DNA of 64,000 nt from NCBI GenBank assembly GCA_902729315.2, contig LR746268.1, positions 374,501-438,500 of the forward strand, read 5' to 3'. Each line of letters starts with the position of its first letter. Within the stretch, counting starts at the first letter, position 1. The stretch comes from Spirodela intermedia. Its lineage: Eukaryota > Streptophyta > Magnoliopsida > Alismatales > Araceae. Position numbers and translations under genes: made by a program. Positions 61,987 through 64,000 of this stretch are shown piece by piece. The notes beneath the pieces are model-generated. The model searched no databases and was not told the origin of the DNA. It was given only the letters and a program-made list of their open reading frames with translations.

Positions 61987-63460
61987 CAGCTCAAATTTCT
62001 CTCTCTCTGTGGTTCCCTCTGGGACTAGGGATAATGGCCGCGTCTGTTCCTCTCCCTCGCACTACTCTCTCTATCTCTCTCTCTCGCTCTCGATCTGACT
62101 GCGCTTCCAGCTGTGGCGGCGGTAATGGCGTCCACTGACCTCCCCACTGAATGTGGTCTGTCTCGACCCTGAAGTCATCGTCAATGGACGGCGTCGGAAA
62201 TCGAGCCAAAAAGGGAAAGACGGAGGCTGTCCCTTTTTGAAAACTCAAAAACCAGTGGCAAGTCACCGTACAGTATTCCGTCGCCGGTGATAGCGGCGAC
62301 ACGGCAGGCGATCGGAGGAGCAGCGCCGGCGCCGGAGGAGAGGATTCTCTGAGGTAGAGATTGAGAGAGAGAGAGAGAGCTTAGCAGGGAGACCATCGGT
62401 CATTCGTTGCGGACGTCGTACGGTACGTTTCCAAATGAGGGAAATCTTCCGTCGCCCTTGTCCAAAGTAATCGTCAACCTTTATTAATATTTTATTTTTC
62501 TATCTCATTTTGCTTACTTCATAGAATAATATTTATTCATTTCCCTCGTCTGAAATAATTAACCATCGATATTTATATTCTATTTTTTATCGCGCATTTT
62601 TCGGAGTATAATGTAATAATAATTTAGTAAAACTTTCCTCTCTGAAGTACCCTTGAACGGAGACTTCGTGCTGATCGTCCGATTCTGATCTGGTCGTGGG
62701 GAAACAGATTTATCAAGTGAATCGATTTCTTAGTCAACTGAGATTATTTATAGTTTGTCACTTTTACGAGGACTTTTTTTTTTAATTCACACGTCTCTCT
62801 CTCTCTCTCTCTCTCTCGTGATGATATGCCCCACCCACGGTGCGTTGACCTAAGAGAAATCTAAGCCTAGTTAACTAGTAAAAATATGGGGGGCGTAGAG
62901 GAGTGAGAAGACACTGATCCCCGTTTCATGGGGGGGGGGGGGGACACAAATGTCATTATCGGGTTGAAGCATGTGAGTATATTTATAATTATAATTTAAT
63001 TAAAATGTGTCAAATATTTAATTATAAGTTTGGTAGGCTGTGGATAAAAGCATGAAAAAATGGGGCATCTGAAGCCCAGGCCCATTAATAAATTTCGTTC
63101 CGGCCCAACAAGTCCTTTTACTCGTGTTTGCCCATTTTTGGTTATTTATCGTCATCCGTTATTTCCGGTCACTCGTTCGCGTATAGGGGAAGCAACCATT
63201 GCCGGATCATCCTGACCGTCCATATCCACCCTCCCGCGATCCTGATCATGATCGAGATGGCTTCTAGAACCTCCCCCCCCTAAACTTCCCTCCTTTCCCC
63301 GCCTCCTCTTTCTGGGTCGGTTCGAATGTCTGCTCCTTATTCTGGTAGTTACTGCTTCCACTCTCTGTCTCCCTGCTCATTGCTTCCTCCGCCATTCTCT
63401 GCGTTCCGAAGCCGGTGACGGAAGAGAGCGTGGCACCTCGCCTATCTTCCGAGTCCTATG
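61987..63460. other. Divergent intergenic region
   Basis: 5' flank of the MSL gene (CT/GA tracts at 62069-62092 and 62360-62378), an AT-rich stretch (62465-62640), a CT tract at 62797-62818, a poly-G run at about 62931-62943, site II-like GGCCCA motifs near 63080-63105, and the leader of the next plus-strand gene. No further coding sequence is supported. Confidence 0.5.
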
Positions 63461-63668
63461 GTGAGCTTGATCCGAGTTGATCACTGATTTGCTGGTCTTC
63501 TGATCGTTCCTTCCTGATCGAATTGGATAGCTTCTTTTGTGAATTCCCGGTGGGAGGAAATCGAATCTTGGTTTCTATGTTCTTGAGATCGTGCACTGGA
63601 GGAATTTTCTGATGGAATGTGGCTCGTGATTTGAATTATTGGGGTGTGTACGGTTTTCCCTGTTTCAG
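63461..63668 (+). other. 5' UTR intron of the right-edge gene
   Basis: Donor TCCTATG|GTGAGC at 63461 and acceptor CTGTTTCAG at 63668 bracket a T-rich segment, 31 bases before the proposed ATG. Confidence 0.5.
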
Positions 63669-63699
63669 GTGTTGATGTGCGTATGTTTGACTTTCATCA

Positions 63700-63828
63700 A
63701 TGGAAGATCGGTGGAGAGGGGGAGCGAATGAAGAGAGCAATGCTGAGGAGGGTACTGTTGAGAACAGAAGCCACTGTTCCTCGCCGCGGAAACAGATTGC
63801 TGACTCTGTCGTCTACAAGCTCGTTCGG
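63700..63828 (+). CDS. First coding exon of an unrecognised gene (partial)
   Basis: ATG at 63700 opens 43 codons, beginning MEDRWRGGANEESNAEEGT and ending KQIADSVVYKLVR, followed by the donor GTAAAT at 63829. The peptide is polar and then turns into a regular beta-like segment, so it looks like a true N-terminus. Two earlier ATGs in the leader exon (63674 and 63683) lie in other frames; the one at 63674 gives a short upstream frame overlapping the start. The rest of the gene is beyond the window, and I cannot name the product. Confidence 0.45.
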
Positions 63829-64000
63829 GTAAATTGCTCTTTGTGGAATGGCATTTTAAAGTTTCGTGTTGAGTAAAGGGTGATGATTTCTTTTATTGAA
63901 ACATAACTAAGAAATATAGCTGTATAAAATGAATGAATCGATAATTTTGTGGATCCCTCTTCCTTCATTTTTATGAATTGATGGAACCGGTATTGCTTAT
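63829..64000 (+). other. Intron of the right-edge gene, truncated by the window
   Basis: AT-rich sequence after the donor at 63829 with no coding features, continuing past the end of the window. Confidence 0.4.

Overview
This is a 64 kb stretch of plant nuclear DNA. The evidence is spliced genes with GT-AG introns, plant-only families (germin-like, ELF4, OXS3, PsbX, mTERF15, Dabb protein UP3, MSL channel), AT-rich introns beside GC-rich exons, plant promoter elements, and very many (CT)n/(GA)n tracts. Gene order and codon use do not identify the species. A flowering plant is certain; a non-grass monocot or other early-branching lineage is only a guess.

Layout: the last codons of a probable alpha/beta-hydrolase (3-65, +); ESF1 ribosome-biogenesis factor (757-5012, +); OXS3-like stress protein (6451-7629, +); RAD7-like leucine-rich-repeat protein (8130-11865, -), head to head with an orphan first exon (12233-12282, +); MOB1 kinase activator (13138-15418, -); germin-like protein (17234-17881, -); mTERF15-like organelle factor (20775-22148, -), head to head with an 18-exon DENN-domain gene (24136-42085, +); a small proline/serine-rich membrane protein (43447-44037, -); UP3-like Dabb protein (45557-46477, -); ELF4-like clock protein (48641-48949, +); ribosomal protein uS3 (50532-54097, +); RPA70 subunit of replication protein A (54868-56908, +); PsbX of photosystem II (57796-58149, -); MSL mechanosensitive channel (58896-61986, -); and the first coding exon of a further gene (63700-63828, +) that runs off the window. 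Exon joins were worked out by hand and keep the reading frame through to a stop in every complete gene.

The genes are mostly unrelated housekeeping and regulatory genes; there is no metabolic cluster or operon. Two growth genes (ESF1 and uS3) share TGGGCC and telo-box promoter elements. RPA70 has an E2F-like site, and PsbX has a G-box.

I found no clearly new biological system. The most notable signals are structural: three diverged copies of the 3' end of the mTERF15 gene lying in tandem downstream of it; a roughly 190-bp repeat array filling much of a uS3 intron; a uS3 GC-AG intron; an MSL intron made almost wholly of a minisatellite; a tandem repeat beside the orphan exon; a long foldback element; a probable Copia-type solo LTR in a DENN intron; and a short protein-like minus-strand frame at 42793-42948 that I cannot assign.
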